A stretch of 35,690 bases of DNA from Oscillatoriales cyanobacterium PMM_0008 (lineage in GTDB: Bacteria > Cyanobacteriota > Cyanobacteriia > Cyanobacteriales > Aerosakkonemataceae), in NCBI GenBank assembly GCA_949128025.1, contig CASBRD010000116.1, positions 1-35,690 of the forward strand, given 5' to 3'. The notes beneath the pieces were generated by a model. The model worked only from the letters and a program-made list of their open reading frames with translations, was not told the origin of the DNA and searched no databases. Made by a program: the position numbers and the translations under genes. How positions within the stretch are numbered: the first letter of the stretch is position 1; each line of letters begins with the position of its first letter. Positions 22,240-30,981 of this stretch are shown here, one piece after another.

Positions 22240-24042
22240 TTACCCCTCAAAAGGTCTTCCAGCCTTGATAGCGGGTTTGTTCTTCCCTACGGACAGGTAA
22301 AAAGCGAACCCTTGTTTAGCCGTCGCCGGATCGAGGGCAGTCTGGACAAGATTCTGATTAGTGGCGACATCAGCACCATTGCCAGTATCCCCTTTCGTTT
22401 CATTCTCTTGAATCCCATTCCAAGTAAGGTAGGTGCTTTTCAGATGGCGGAAGATTTCTTGATAAAGTTGGCTTCTCACGCGATCGCCCCGTTTCCCATC
22501 TTCCAGTTTGATATCATCCACAAAAAATGCTAGTTCCAAACCAATAAAATAGGAAACCTCATTATGATTAATTCCGATCATCCTGATTTGCGGTTCTTGC
22601 CATTTTTCTCGCGACAGTTTCAACTTTTCTTTGAGCCACTTAATTAAGTCCATCACATAATCATCTAATCGAGTTTCCTCACCTTGAGGATTGGATATCT
22701 TTTGAGACAAGCGTTGCGCTCTGCGCTTTAATACATTAATCTTTCGCTCCCATTCATCAGAAATGAAGTATTGATCTCGATCCAGTAAATTAGGATCTTT
22801 GAGCCAAACGCGATACCACTCCCTAATTAACTCAATCAGTCCTTCTTCATTATTTTCCTGAAACTCAAATCCACTGCGGTTGTTATTGTCTTCATCGATT
22901 ACTTGGAAACCCATAAGTTCTAAGATTGCTTGATATTCCTGTTGGACATTTTCTATTTCCTCTTCAGTTATCCCTCCTTTTTCAGCAAACTGCATTGTCA
23001 CAACCAAAGCTTCCAGCGCTTGTTCTATTTCCTCTAATTGGAAATTGACCGCCTGTTCCGCCAGTAGCCGTGATTTGCCGATTTTTTGTTGTTGGGTAAG
23101 ATGAGGGTCACATCCTTTATAGCTATAGTATCGATCGATCGTCTCCAATTTAGTATCGATATCCCCTAGTGTATCGGCATGAGCTAGCACAATTTCTTCA
23201 ATCAGCTTCCGGGTTTCATCAATATTAGATTCAGGGGGTATCTCTATATCCATAGCGATATAGTACAAAGAGGTAGGACGACTCAGATTCGTGAGTTTTT
23301 GACCCTGCAATACACTGTTAGGAATATAAACATCACAATGGTTACTAAATATATATAGCTGAGTCACTCTCACACCAATCCGGCGTAGCATTCCGATTGA
23401 ACCATCTTCAAGGAGCAGGATATCACCAAATTGAAAAGGAGTATCAATCAGTAAAACAATCCCACTAAAGAAATTAGCCAAAATATCCTGAAGTGCAAAA
23501 CCGAGAACAAAAGTAGCACCGCCCAGGGTTACCCAAAGTCCACTTAAATTAACTCCAAAGGTTCCGAGAACAAGAGCTCCGCCAGTAAGGAAGATCAGCA
23601 CAGGGACAACTGCTGATAGGATGGGAAGCAATACGTCATCCCACATGACTTCGCTTTTTTGAGTGTAATCTTTGAGGTAGTAAATAAAAACTTGGAGAAA
23701 TACTTGGATAGCCCAATAACTAAAGGTTATAATTATAATCGATGTCAGGATGTGTTCTATCCCTGTAGGAATTTTAACAGAGACTAAATTCTTAAAAGTG
23801 ATTTTTAGGGTGAAGATAGCGAAGACGATCAGTGCCGGATAGGCAGAAACACTTAGGGTAACGAGTGCGATGTCCCGTTCAAATTGCCGAAAGATCGGGC
23901 GCAAGATATAAAATAAGAATACATATAATAGCCCCGTTGCCAGAGCCGTGATTAGCAAACTAATCAGGATCGAATTCACTGTATTCATTTTATCAATTTG
24001 ATGCCAGAGGTTTTGTAACATAGCCGTTGCTCGATTTAACAT
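22240..24042 (-). CDS. MscS-type mechanosensitive channel with large C-terminal extension
   Basis: 600 residues, about twice E. coli MscS. Four N-terminal membrane spans (about 21-47, 60-80, 98-122, 138-160) precede the pore region at 165-200, with GGATFVLGFALQDILANFFSGI and the following FQFGD of the beta domain. Residues 205-285 fit the MscS beta domain (RRIGVRVTQLYIFSNHCDVYIPNSVL). Beyond that a long acidic, coiled region (YLL... EEIEQALEALVV... EYQAILELMGF) interrupts or extends the alpha/beta domain. MscS channels release solutes on membrane tension. AAGG six bases before the ATG supports the start. The last 30 residues (AKQGFAFYLSVGKNKPAIKAGRPFEG) overlap repeat-like DNA. Confidence 0.9.
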   Translation of the reverse strand: MLNRATAMLQNLWHQIDKMNTVNSILISLLITALATGLLYVFLFYILRPIFRQFERDIALVTLSVSAYPALIVFAIFTLKITFKNLVSVKIPTGIEHILTSIIIITFSYWAIQVFLQVFIYYLKDYTQKSEVMWDDVLLPILSAVVPVLIFLTGGALVLGTFGVNLSGLWVTLGGATFVLGFALQDILANFFSGIVLLIDTPFQFGDILLLEDGSIGMLRRIGVRVTQLYIFSNHCDVYIPNSVLQGQKLTNLSRPTSLYYIAMDIEIPPESNIDETRKLIEEIVLAHADTLGDIDTKLETIDRYYSYKGCDPHLTQQQKIGKSRLLAEQAVNFQLEEIEQALEALVVTMQFAEKGGITEEEIENVQQEYQAILELMGFQVIDEDNNNRSGFEFQENNEEGLIELIREWYRVWLKDPNLLDRDQYFISDEWERKINVLKRRAQRLSQKISNPQGEETRLDDYVMDLIKWLKEKLKLSREKWQEPQIRMIGINHNEVSYFIGLELAFFVDDIKLEDGKRGDRVRSQLYQEIFRHLKSTYLTWNGIQENETKGDTGNGADVATNQNLVQTALDPATAKQGFAFYLSVGKNKPAIKAGRPFEG

Positions 24043-24306
24043 AGTTCACCTTAACTTTATTTGTAAAAATGTCAACAATAATTTGGGATTTGGGATTTGG
24101 GATTTGGGATTAACCCCCAGACGGTCGTTCGGGGGCTGACAATACGGAAAAGGTTTTTTCTTTTCCACGACTGAAAGTCTGGGGCTTGAGCCCTTTGGGT
24201 TTTCGGTTGTTAGTTGGAGCGACTCATAGCGAAAGATTCTCAAACTTGAAATTGACAAAGGTGTAAATTTCTGACAAGTGTGACGATCGCTCCTAACTAT
24301 TCTACC
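24043..24306. other. Intergenic region with heptamer repeat and structured inverted repeat
   Basis: TTTGGGA is repeated about four times at 24082-24110. CCCCAGAC (24115-24122) pairs with GTCTGGGG (24177-24184), and inside GGAAAA (24146-24151) pairs with TTTTCC (24161-24166), giving an imperfect long hairpin. An ORF here is short and low-complexity, so I do not call a gene. The structure could end the slr1659-like transcript or be a mobile-element scar. Confidence 0.5.
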
Positions 24307-24660
24307 TTATTCTACTACCAGTTTTAACCCTGGAAGCAATCGTTCTAAGTTTTTCAATGATTTACCTTGCCAGGGCACCTTCTTGCCCCCTAAAACCACT
24401 AATTGAGTCCCTTTCTTTTTCTTCATCCCCAGGACAAATTTAGATAACATACTGATGCCAGAACTGTTGAGGAATGCTAATTCTTTCACGTTTAATGTGA
24501 GGGTGTCTGGGTCTGAATTAGCCGCTTGATCGAGCAACTTAACAATGGGAACATAATCCTTGGGACTTCCTAGAGTAATATCCCCTTTAAAATAAACTGT
24601 TGAGGACGCTGGCTCGTATTCAACCTGATAGTCATCGCCTTTGACTTCTTGATTTGCCAT
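24307..24660 (-). CDS. STAS-domain protein (slr1659-type regulator)
   Basis: 117 residues from ATG 24660, which has AGGAG nine bases upstream; a longer frame to 24699 adds 13 residues without such a site. Anti-sigma-factor-antagonist fold: strands at YQVEYEPASSTVYFKG, helix, then LTLNVKELAFLNSSGISMLSKFVLGM, with Ser66/Ser67 at the position where SpoIIAA-type proteins are phosphorylated. The C-terminal TQLVVLGGKKVPWQGKSLKNLERLLPG completes the domain. It is the last gene of the leftward signalling series, 52 nt after the slr1658-like gene. By analogy its phosphorylation would be set by the neighbouring ATPase-like and PP2C proteins. Confidence 0.87.
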   Translation of the reverse strand: MANQEVKGDDYQVEYEPASSTVYFKGDITLGSPKDYVPIVKLLDQAANSDPDTLTLNVKELAFLNSSGISMLSKFVLGMKKKKGTQLVVLGGKKVPWQGKSLKNLERLLPGLKLVVE

Positions 24661-24712
24661 AAATTGTTTCTCCTTTTTTTCTTCAGATGTCCGAATCATG
24701 TATTAGTAAAAA

Positions 24713-25306
24713 TTATACAACAACTTGAGCCATTGTAGTAACAGTGACAATTTGTGGATGACTCGGATCGAACTCAAATTTCCAGCCTAATTTTGCTGAA
24801 TAATCATTGATTGCGGTCAGCAAACCTAAGCCAGAAGCTTCACTATCTTCGGATTCGGCTGTTTTTTCAATCTGCTGAACATATAACTCATTAGGATCGG
24901 CGTCAAGCAATTCCCTAATAAAGGCTTGAAATTCCCTAGCCTTTTGAGTTGTAATACTGTTTTCGGTAAAAATCACAGCTGTTACTTTCTCGAACTCTTC
25001 CAGAAAATGAATGCCAAATTTAACTTTATTAGGATTGTTTTCTTCGTTAAATTTCATGGCATTTTCTAACAGTTCGTTGCCGACATAACTCACTGAATTT
25101 CTAGTTGCTTCGATCCGATCTTCACGCCGATCGGGGTTTTCATCAATTGGCAGAAAGGTTGAAAAATAGTTGGCAATAAAATAAGCTGATAAGCGGTTAT
25201 TACGCCACCGTTCTTCAATTGGTCGAGAACTGGAGGTAAAGCTCAGTTCTAAAGACTCATGTTCGAGAGGAAAGTCCTCAATAAATTCTCCAAAAATTTG
25301 GCTCAT
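24713..25306 (-). CDS. slr1658-type regulator, anti-sigma/histidine-kinase-like ATPase relative
   Basis: 197 residues, the length of the cyanobacterial slr1658/DUF6272 family. It contains YVGNELLENAMKFNEENNPNKV, which matches the N-box region of GHKL ATPases (NELLENAxKF), and SGLGLLTAINDYSAKLGWKF, which resembles the glycine-rich lid. The C-terminus ends QIVTVTTMAQVVV. Such proteins are found next to PP2C-type response regulators and STAS proteins. A kinase or switch role towards the STAS protein is the natural inference. No Shine-Dalgarno is seen; the gene follows the receiver-PP2C gene by 72 nt. Confidence 0.85.
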   Translation of the reverse strand: MSQIFGEFIEDFPLEHESLELSFTSSSRPIEERWRNNRLSAYFIANYFSTFLPIDENPDRREDRIEATRNSVSYVGNELLENAMKFNEENNPNKVKFGIHFLEEFEKVTAVIFTENSITTQKAREFQAFIRELLDADPNELYVQQIEKTAESEDSEASGLGLLTAINDYSAKLGWKFEFDPSHPQIVTVTTMAQVVV

Positions 25307-25378
25307 ATTTGTTACTTGTTAATTGATTGAAGGTTAATTAGTGGCTGCAAAATCTTGATGGCGAACATTGGCATATCA

Positions 25379-26692
25379 TTAGCGAAACAACCTGAATTTT
25401 TTCCTTTTGGTCGCAGTCCCTTTAACTTCCTCAACTGGTTCCTCTTCCTCAACTGGTTCCTCTTCCTCAACTGGTTCCTCTTCCTCAACTGGTTCCTCTT
25501 CAAAGTCAAATTCTTTCTGTTTAACAATTAATAAAGTAATGTCATCAAAAACCTTTTGTTTGCCGATAAATCCTTTAACATCATCAACTATAACTTGCTT
25601 AATTTCTTCGGCAGAGCCATCCCAGTTTTGACTGGCAACTTCGCATAATCTCTCAAGCCCATATTGTTCTTTATCCATGTTGTACGCTTCAGGAATTCCA
25701 TCGGTATAGAGGACGATTCCATCCCCCGCATTTAATTCGATGATGGTATGATTGATAAAGTCAGTAATTTCCTCATCTAACCCAATCGGAAACCCCAGAT
25801 CCATCGTGTTAACTCGCTCAATTTCGCCTCCCTTTCGCACTACAATAGTTTCTTCATGCTGACCGCTGATACTAACTTTGCCTTTTGTATAAGTGAGAAT
25901 GACTAATGTCAAACTCTTTTCTGAATTCATCCGGCGGACATTTTTATAAAGAGTGCGGTTGAGGGCGTCTAAAAATTTAACTGGATCGAGTTCTCGAATT
26001 TCTTTAAGAGTACGGACTGCTGTTTGGGTCATTACCATTAAGATGCCACTTTCGAGTCCGTGTCCGGTGACATCACCGATCCCAATTGTAACTACGCCGT
26101 CTGTGTAGAGAACATCATAATAGTCGCCGCCAACTTCGTCGGCTGGTTCCATAAAACCGGCAATTTCTAAACCTTCTATGGCTTCTAGTTCATCTGATGT
26201 AGGCAGAATCATGTGTTGCATTTGGCGCAACATCTCCAGTTCTTTAGCCATGCGGAAGTTTTCGGCTTGGAGGATGGCTTCGGCTTCGTTGCGTTTGAGA
26301 AGGTTTACATAAGCTTTAGAGTGGTAGCGGATGCGGGCGACCAGTTCTGCTTTGTCTGGGAGTTTGACTATATAATCGTTTGCGCCTAATGCAAAAGCTT
26401 TTGCTTTAATGAGGGGTTCTTCTTTACTAGAGAGAACGATCAGGGGAACGTATTTCGTGGGAGCGTTTTGGGCTCTCAGAAAGCGCACTAAGACCAGTCC
26501 TTCCATTTCTGGCATAACTAGGTCTTGTAAGATGACTGTTGGCTGACATGACTTGGCGACTTTGAGTGCTTTGGTAGGGTCGCTACAGTAATGAAAGGTG
26601 ATATCTTTTTCTGGCAGTAACATTCGACGAACGGCTTCGCCGATCATGGGCTGATCGTCGATGAGTAAGACTGTGATTGGATCTTCTGCCAC
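25379..26692 (-). CDS. Response regulator with PP2C-type (RsbU/SpoIIE) serine phosphatase domain
   Basis: 437 residues with a GTG start and AAGGAAG eight bases upstream. Residues 1-120 are a receiver (acidic IDD at 11-13, phospho-acceptor Asp57 in LQDLVMP, Lys110 in IVKLP). A coiled linker (about 135-165) leads to a SpoIIE/PPM phosphatase with Asp190 in VGGDYYDVL, Asp207 in GIGDVTGHG, VLYTDGIPEA and FDDITLLIVK. Phosphorylation of the receiver would control dephosphorylation of a STAS protein. The C-terminal 35 residues are EEEPVE repeats followed by a basic end (KRKKFRLFR). Likely cotranscribed with the slr1658/slr1659 pair. CheB ends 52 nt upstream. Confidence 0.94.
   Translation of the reverse strand: MAEDPITVLLIDDQPMIGEAVRRMLLPEKDITFHYCSDPTKALKVAKSCQPTVILQDLVMPEMEGLVLVRFLRAQNAPTKYVPLIVLSSKEEPLIKAKAFALGANDYIVKLPDKAELVARIRYHSKAYVNLLKRNEAEAILQAENFRMAKELEMLRQMQHMILPTSDELEAIEGLEIAGFMEPADEVGGDYYDVLYTDGVVTIGIGDVTGHGLESGILMVMTQTAVRTLKEIRELDPVKFLDALNRTLYKNVRRMNSEKSLTLVILTYTKGKVSISGQHEETIVVRKGGEIERVNTMDLGFPIGLDEEITDFINHTIIELNAGDGIVLYTDGIPEAYNMDKEQYGLERLCEVASQNWDGSAEEIKQVIVDDVKGFIGKQKVFDDITLLIVKQKEFDFEEEPVEEEEPVEEEEPVEEEEPVEEVKGTATKRKKFRLFR
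25427..25502. repeat. 18-bp minisatellite in the phosphatase C-terminus
   Basis: Four near-perfect copies of an 18-nt unit (plus-strand CTGGTTCCTCTTCCTCAA) encode tandem EEEPVE hexapeptides. It keeps the frame, and the copy number may vary between strains. Confidence 0.9.
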
Positions 26693-26744
26693 TGCTTTGA
26701 CTTCCTTTTGAGATGTTGAAGAGAAGATAGAATGTAGCGAGTAA

Positions 26745-27782
26745 CTAGCGCGTCATTGCTATTCGATCGATTAAGGTAGTGGCGATCGCATCTAGGGGTA
26801 AAACCTCCACCGCAGCACCCAAGTCTACTGCTGCTTTGGGCATCCCATAAACCACACAACTGGCCCGATCTTGGGCGATCGTATGCCATCCCTTGTTGCG
26901 TAACACACTTAGCCCCTCCGCTCCATCTCTGCCCATACCTGTTAGCAGCACAGCAGTTCCTGGGCGACTCCAGTGCTGAGCTACACTTTTGAAAAATACA
27001 TCAACTGAAGGACGATAGGGATAATCAATCGGGTTTTTCGTATAACTTAAACTCAAAGAAGGTTGCAACGACAGGTGATCGTTCGTTCCGGCAATTAATA
27101 CTTTTCCTACTTCGAGACGATTTCCTTGGGATGCTAGCTGCACGCTCAGGGGCGTTTGTTGATTTAGCCATTCTACTAAACTGGGGGTAAATTCTGCATC
27201 TACGTGCTGGACAATAACTACTGCTGCACCGAAAGAAGCCGGTAAGCGAGATAGGATCTTTGCCAGAGCGTTGGGCCCTCCTGTTGAAGAACCGATCGCC
27301 ACTAGAGGAGGCAAACGGGATGCGCTGGGCGCGAAGATAGATTGAGGGCTTTCGGTATGGGTTTTGGATTTAGAAGTTCCGCCTGATTTGCCAATCAGTT
27401 TCCCGATCGTCACAATTTTCGCAAGCATTGCTTGGGCCGCTTCAGGGTTGCCGCTTGGGCCTAAAACTGGTGTGCTGACGGCATCTAATGCCCCATATCC
27501 CATTGCTTCAAATACTTTAGACGCATTTTGCCCAACACTAGCTGTTACCACCAGAATAGCGCAGGGAGAATTCTTCATGATCTGGCGAGTTGCTTCTACC
27601 CCATCCACGATCGGCATGACCAAATCCATCAGAATCAGGTCTGGGGTATCTTGGGCGCATTTAGTCACTGCTTCAGCACCATCCCGTGCTATCCAAGCCA
27701 CTTGATAGTCTTTGACAGTCATCAAGACGCGCCGTAGCGTCTCTACTGCCATCACCATATCGTTTACAATTGCTATTCTCAT
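26745..27782 (-). CDS. cheB: Chemotaxis response regulator protein-glutamate methylesterase CheB
   Basis: 345 residues. CheB removes methyl groups from MCP glutamates to adapt the array. The receiver (1-120) has Asp8 and Asp53 in LILMDLVMP; the residue before Asp8 is Asn where most receivers have Asp. The methylesterase has Ser166 in GSSTGGP, His193 in VQHVD and Asp286 in [10 protein letters not shown], the expected triad. The ending is [20 protein letters not shown], as in the family. Its methyltransferase partner CheR is not in the window. It starts after a dispersed repeat that separates it from the CheA-type gene by 227 nt, and no Shine-Dalgarno is seen. Confidence 0.95.
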   Translation of the reverse strand: MRIAIVNDMVMAVETLRRVLMTVKDYQVAWIARDGAEAVTKCAQDTPDLILMDLVMPIVDGVEATRQIMKNSPCAILVVTASVGQNASKVFEAMGYGALDAVSTPVLGPSGNPEAAQAMLAKIVTIGKLIGKSGGTSKSKTHTESPQSIFAPSASRLPPLVAIGSSTGGPNALAKILSRLPASFGAAVVIVQHVDAEFTPSLVEWLNQQTPLSVQLASQGNRLEVGKVLIAGTNDHLSLQPSLSLSYTKNPIDYPYRPSVDVFFKSVAQHWSRPGTAVLLTGMGRDGAEGLSVLRNKGWHTIAQDRASCVVYGMPKAAVDLGAAVEVLPLDAIATTLIDRIAMTR

Positions 27783-27789
27783 ATTATTT

Positions 27790-27810
27790 AGTCATTAGTC
27801 ATTAGTCATT
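27790..27810. repeat. AGTCATT heptamer repeat
   Basis: Three perfect tandem copies of a 7-nt unit just upstream of cheB. The unit is the reverse complement of the AATGACT word repeated before proC at 9197-9257. Confidence 0.85.
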
Positions 27811-27826
27811 TTATTCTAAATTAACC

Positions 27827-27957
27827 AATAATATCATGTCCGGTGGCATCGTTAGTACATGAGCGATCTCGTCAAATTGTCTGTTGTTATCGTTGGTTAA
27901 ATTTTTACCGCAGATGTAGACAGATGAACGCAGATGAACGCAGATAAGAATAAGAAC
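27827..27957. mobile_element. Truncated second copy of the MITE-like element
   Basis: Aligns without gaps to 10122-10252. It contains TGTCCGGTGGCATC at the left and the CAGATGAACGCAGATGAACG repetition, but lacks the right terminal inverted repeat seen at 10272-10285. It occupies the cheA-cheB gap and divides what would otherwise be a contiguous operon. Confidence 0.75.
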
Positions 27958-28009
27958 ACGATTTTGGATCGAGAGCGGATTCATTCGAGATCGATCCAAA
28001 ATCCCAAAT

Positions 28010-30964
28010 CTAATGACCTATCAAATCGAACACTGCGTTTACTAACGTATCGTCCTGGAAGCTGGCTTTTGTTAAGTAATAATTTGCTCCAGCTTCCAAC
28101 CCGCGTAGGCGGTCTTCTTCGCGGTCTTTGTAGGAGACAATAATCACTGGGATTTTATTCAGTTTGGGATGATTTTTAATCTTGCTGGTAAACTCAATTC
28201 CGTTCATACGGGGCATATCAACATCACTAACTACCAAATCGTAGTGATTTGTGGAAACGGCGTGCCAACCTTCCATTCCATCAACTGCGACATCAACCTT
28301 GTAACCTTTGTTTTGGAGCAATTTTCGTTCCATTTCGCGCACGGTAATGGAATCATCCACTACCAGAATACTCTTGCGGCTGTCTGTCACAACCCGATCG
28401 GCATTGCTAACAACACGATTCAACATATGGCTGCCATTAAGCAGATTATCGACAGAACGCATCAAGTCAGAAGCATCGACAATCAGGATCGGGGAACCGT
28501 CTCCCATTAAAGCAGCAGCACTAATATCCTGAACTTTCCCCAGTCTTGGTTCTAACGGTCTGACCACCAAATCGTGTTCGCCCAAAAAGCGATCGACCAC
28601 CAGTCCGTAATAGTCTGATTGTTCGCTGATCACGACAACAGATAAGGTGTCGGACTTCGGCGGGGGTTGCTTCAACTCCAATACTTGATAAGCGGCTACT
28701 AAGCCGATATTCTTATTGTCCATAGTGAAATATTGCCGGTTTTCCACTGAGGAAATATCCTTTTTATCCACGTTGACAATTTGCTCAATCCGCGCTAGGG
28801 GAAAGGCATAAGGTTCGCCGGATATTTCTACTAAGAGGGTGCGAACAACGGAGAGCGTCAAAGGCAACTGGAAGTTAAAAGTCATGCCTTTTCCCGGCTG
28901 AGAACTGGCTCGCACGTTGCCGCCAACATCGTGCGCCATGCTTTTAGCAATATCCAATCCAACACCGCGACCGGAAATTTCGGTGACTTGCTTGGCTGTG
29001 GAAAATCCAGGCAAAAACAGAAATTCCATCAGTTCGCTTTCGTTAAGCTGAGCTGCTATTTCCGGAGTTGCCAGACTCTTATCAATAATTTTTTGACGTA
29101 GGCGCTCTGGGTCGATTCCTCTACCATCGTCAGTGATGGTAATCGATAGCATTCCGCCGCGATGGACGGCTTCGAGCCGCACGGTTCCTTCTGCTGGTTT
29201 GCCTGCGGCTAGGCGCTCTTCGGGAAGCTCCATACCGTGATCGATCGCATTCCGCAAAATGTGGGTGAGGGGAGCTTCCAGTTTTTTGATGATATCGCGA
29301 TCGACTGGCGTGGCTTTGCCGAGAATATCAAATCTAACTTGTTTGTTCAGCTTCCTGGCTAAATCGCGCAGCATCCGGGGAAATCCCTGCACGCCATCGG
29401 CGAAGGGACGCATATTAGATGCGATTACTTCCCGGTAGAGGCGATCGCTTAAGGAGCCGGTGCGACGGGCATATAATTCTAGTTCGATCAGGCGATCGCT
29501 CAAAATCTGCCGACATTCCCGCTCCTTGGCGCGAGCGGCTTCTAAATAAGTGTCGCTATCTTGATTGTGGTGGACTGCCAGAGTTTGCTGAAAATTCTCT
29601 AAAATTTTCGATAATTCCAGTTGGCGTTTCTTGAGGATCGTCAGGGAATCGGCAAAGGGCTGAAGCCAATTTGCCTCGATCAGAGATTCCCCTGCCAAAC
29701 CCATGATGCGATTTAAGTTTTCGGCTGAAACCCGTACAACGCGATCGCTATTCGCCGCATCTTCTGCGGGTTGCTTGGCTTTCTCCACATTACCAGATGT
29801 TTGCCTAGCGATCGATTTGGTGTCCTTCCCCCCAGTTGGTTGTGTTTGGATGCCAGCAGACGCAGCAACAACCATTTCTTGCTTTTGCCCCGAAGCAGAT
29901 TGTGCCTGAGTTTCCTGCTGTGAGGGGGCCCTTTTAACTGGGGCCGATCCCGGTGTCAGCAGCGCAGAAATTTCCTCTCTAGTATTTTCAACATCTTCCC
30001 GATTTTGCTTAACCCAACTTTGCCCGTGCTGACTGATGTTTAACAGCAAATCGACTCCATGCAGCAGCACGTCAACCCCATCTGCCTCCAGGGTAATCTT
30101 TTGGTTCTGCGCTGCTACAAAGGCGTCCTCCATCACGTGAGCCAAATTAACAGCAGCATCAAGCGCCACGATGCGGGCAGCCCCTTTAATGGAATGGGCC
30201 GCTCGCATTAAAGATTCCAGTACTTTAGGAGAACCCGGTTGACTTTCTAGCGCTAACAGTCCCTCGTTTAAGACGGTTGCTTGGGCGTCTACTTCCATCT
30301 GGAATAACTCCAACATTGAAGTGTCGCCGATGCTTGACATCTCGTCTGCTTCTGGAGAAGATTCACTGTCTGCGATCGCGGTTGTTTGTGAATGACTGGG
30401 CGTTTCTTGATTATAAACGGGGGTAACATCTATAGCAGGCAGGTTTGGGACAATTTTTGTCTGTTTCCTGTTGAAATCATCTTCTAAACTTACCTCTACA
30501 GTTGGTAGCTCCGGCTTTGCAGATTTGCTTTTTGCCTCTACCCTTCGCTTAGAAACTGATGCCGTACCCAGCGTCAGCAGGTTAGCAATACTGTCTGTAA
30601 TAGTTTCGATCTCATCTTGATTTTCTGATAGCCAATCCTCTAAATTTTCTTCCTTTACCCGGCTAATATTTAACAGTAAATCGACCCCTTGCAGCAGCAA
30701 TTCAATCTGACCGCCACTCAGGGTAATGCTTTGCTTTTGGGCGTTATCAAGGCCACTCTCTATGCCCTGAGCCAGGTTAATAGCCGCATCGATTTCGACC
30801 AGCCTAGCGGTTCCTTGGATCGCATTAGCAACGCGCATCAAGGACTCCAGCATTTGGCGAGTCTGGGGTTCGCTTTCCAAGGATAATAGCCCCTGGTTTA
30901 ATATGGCTGCTTGGGCTTCCACTTCCTGCCGGAACACATCTAGCATCGTGAAGTCGCTCATCAT
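28010..30964 (-). CDS. CheA-type hybrid histidine kinase with two HPt domains and a receiver
   Basis: 984 residues. Order: HPt-like domain 1 (about 1-110), HPt domain 2 (about 215-330), a linker, a dimerisation/ATPase core with the N box around Asn572 (LRNAIDHGME), DDGRGIDPERL and GRGVGLDIAKSM, a CheW-like domain (about 720-850) and a C-terminal receiver with Asp914 in VVSDVDMP. HPt2 keeps the phosphorylatable His257 in AAHSIKGAAR. HPt1 has Asn47 at the same place (VANAIQGTAR) and cannot be phosphorylated in the normal way. The kinase is recruited to MCP arrays by CheW. GGAGG lies two bases before the first ATG and five before a second, in-frame ATG. It lies 17 nt after cheW. Confidence 0.93.
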   Translation of the reverse strand: MMSDFTMLDVFRQEVEAQAAILNQGLLSLESEPQTRQMLESLMRVANAIQGTARLVEIDAAINLAQGIESGLDNAQKQSITLSGGQIELLLQGVDLLLNISRVKEENLEDWLSENQDEIETITDSIANLLTLGTASVSKRRVEAKSKSAKPELPTVEVSLEDDFNRKQTKIVPNLPAIDVTPVYNQETPSHSQTTAIADSESSPEADEMSSIGDTSMLELFQMEVDAQATVLNEGLLALESQPGSPKVLESLMRAAHSIKGAARIVALDAAVNLAHVMEDAFVAAQNQKITLEADGVDVLLHGVDLLLNISQHGQSWVKQNREDVENTREEISALLTPGSAPVKRAPSQQETQAQSASGQKQEMVVAASAGIQTQPTGGKDTKSIARQTSGNVEKAKQPAEDAANSDRVVRVSAENLNRIMGLAGESLIEANWLQPFADSLTILKKRQLELSKILENFQQTLAVHHNQDSDTYLEAARAKERECRQILSDRLIELELYARRTGSLSDRLYREVIASNMRPFADGVQGFPRMLRDLARKLNKQVRFDILGKATPVDRDIIKKLEAPLTHILRNAIDHGMELPEERLAAGKPAEGTVRLEAVHRGGMLSITITDDGRGIDPERLRQKIIDKSLATPEIAAQLNESELMEFLFLPGFSTAKQVTEISGRGVGLDIAKSMAHDVGGNVRASSQPGKGMTFNFQLPLTLSVVRTLLVEISGEPYAFPLARIEQIVNVDKKDISSVENRQYFTMDNKNIGLVAAYQVLELKQPPPKSDTLSVVVISEQSDYYGLVVDRFLGEHDLVVRPLEPRLGKVQDISAAALMGDGSPILIVDASDLMRSVDNLLNGSHMLNRVVSNADRVVTDSRKSILVVDDSITVREMERKLLQNKGYKVDVAVDGMEGWHAVSTNHYDLVVSDVDMPRMNGIEFTSKIKNHPKLNKIPVIIVSYKDREEDRLRGLEAGANYYLTKASFQDDTLVNAVFDLIGH

Positions 30965-30981
30965 ATCCTCCCTCTTATTTG

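Noticed and set aside
22150-22533. 127-residue rightward ORF overlapping the MscS gene
   Set aside because: It lies antisense to the 3' end of the MscS-type gene, which has clear protein features, and lacks a ribosome-binding site.
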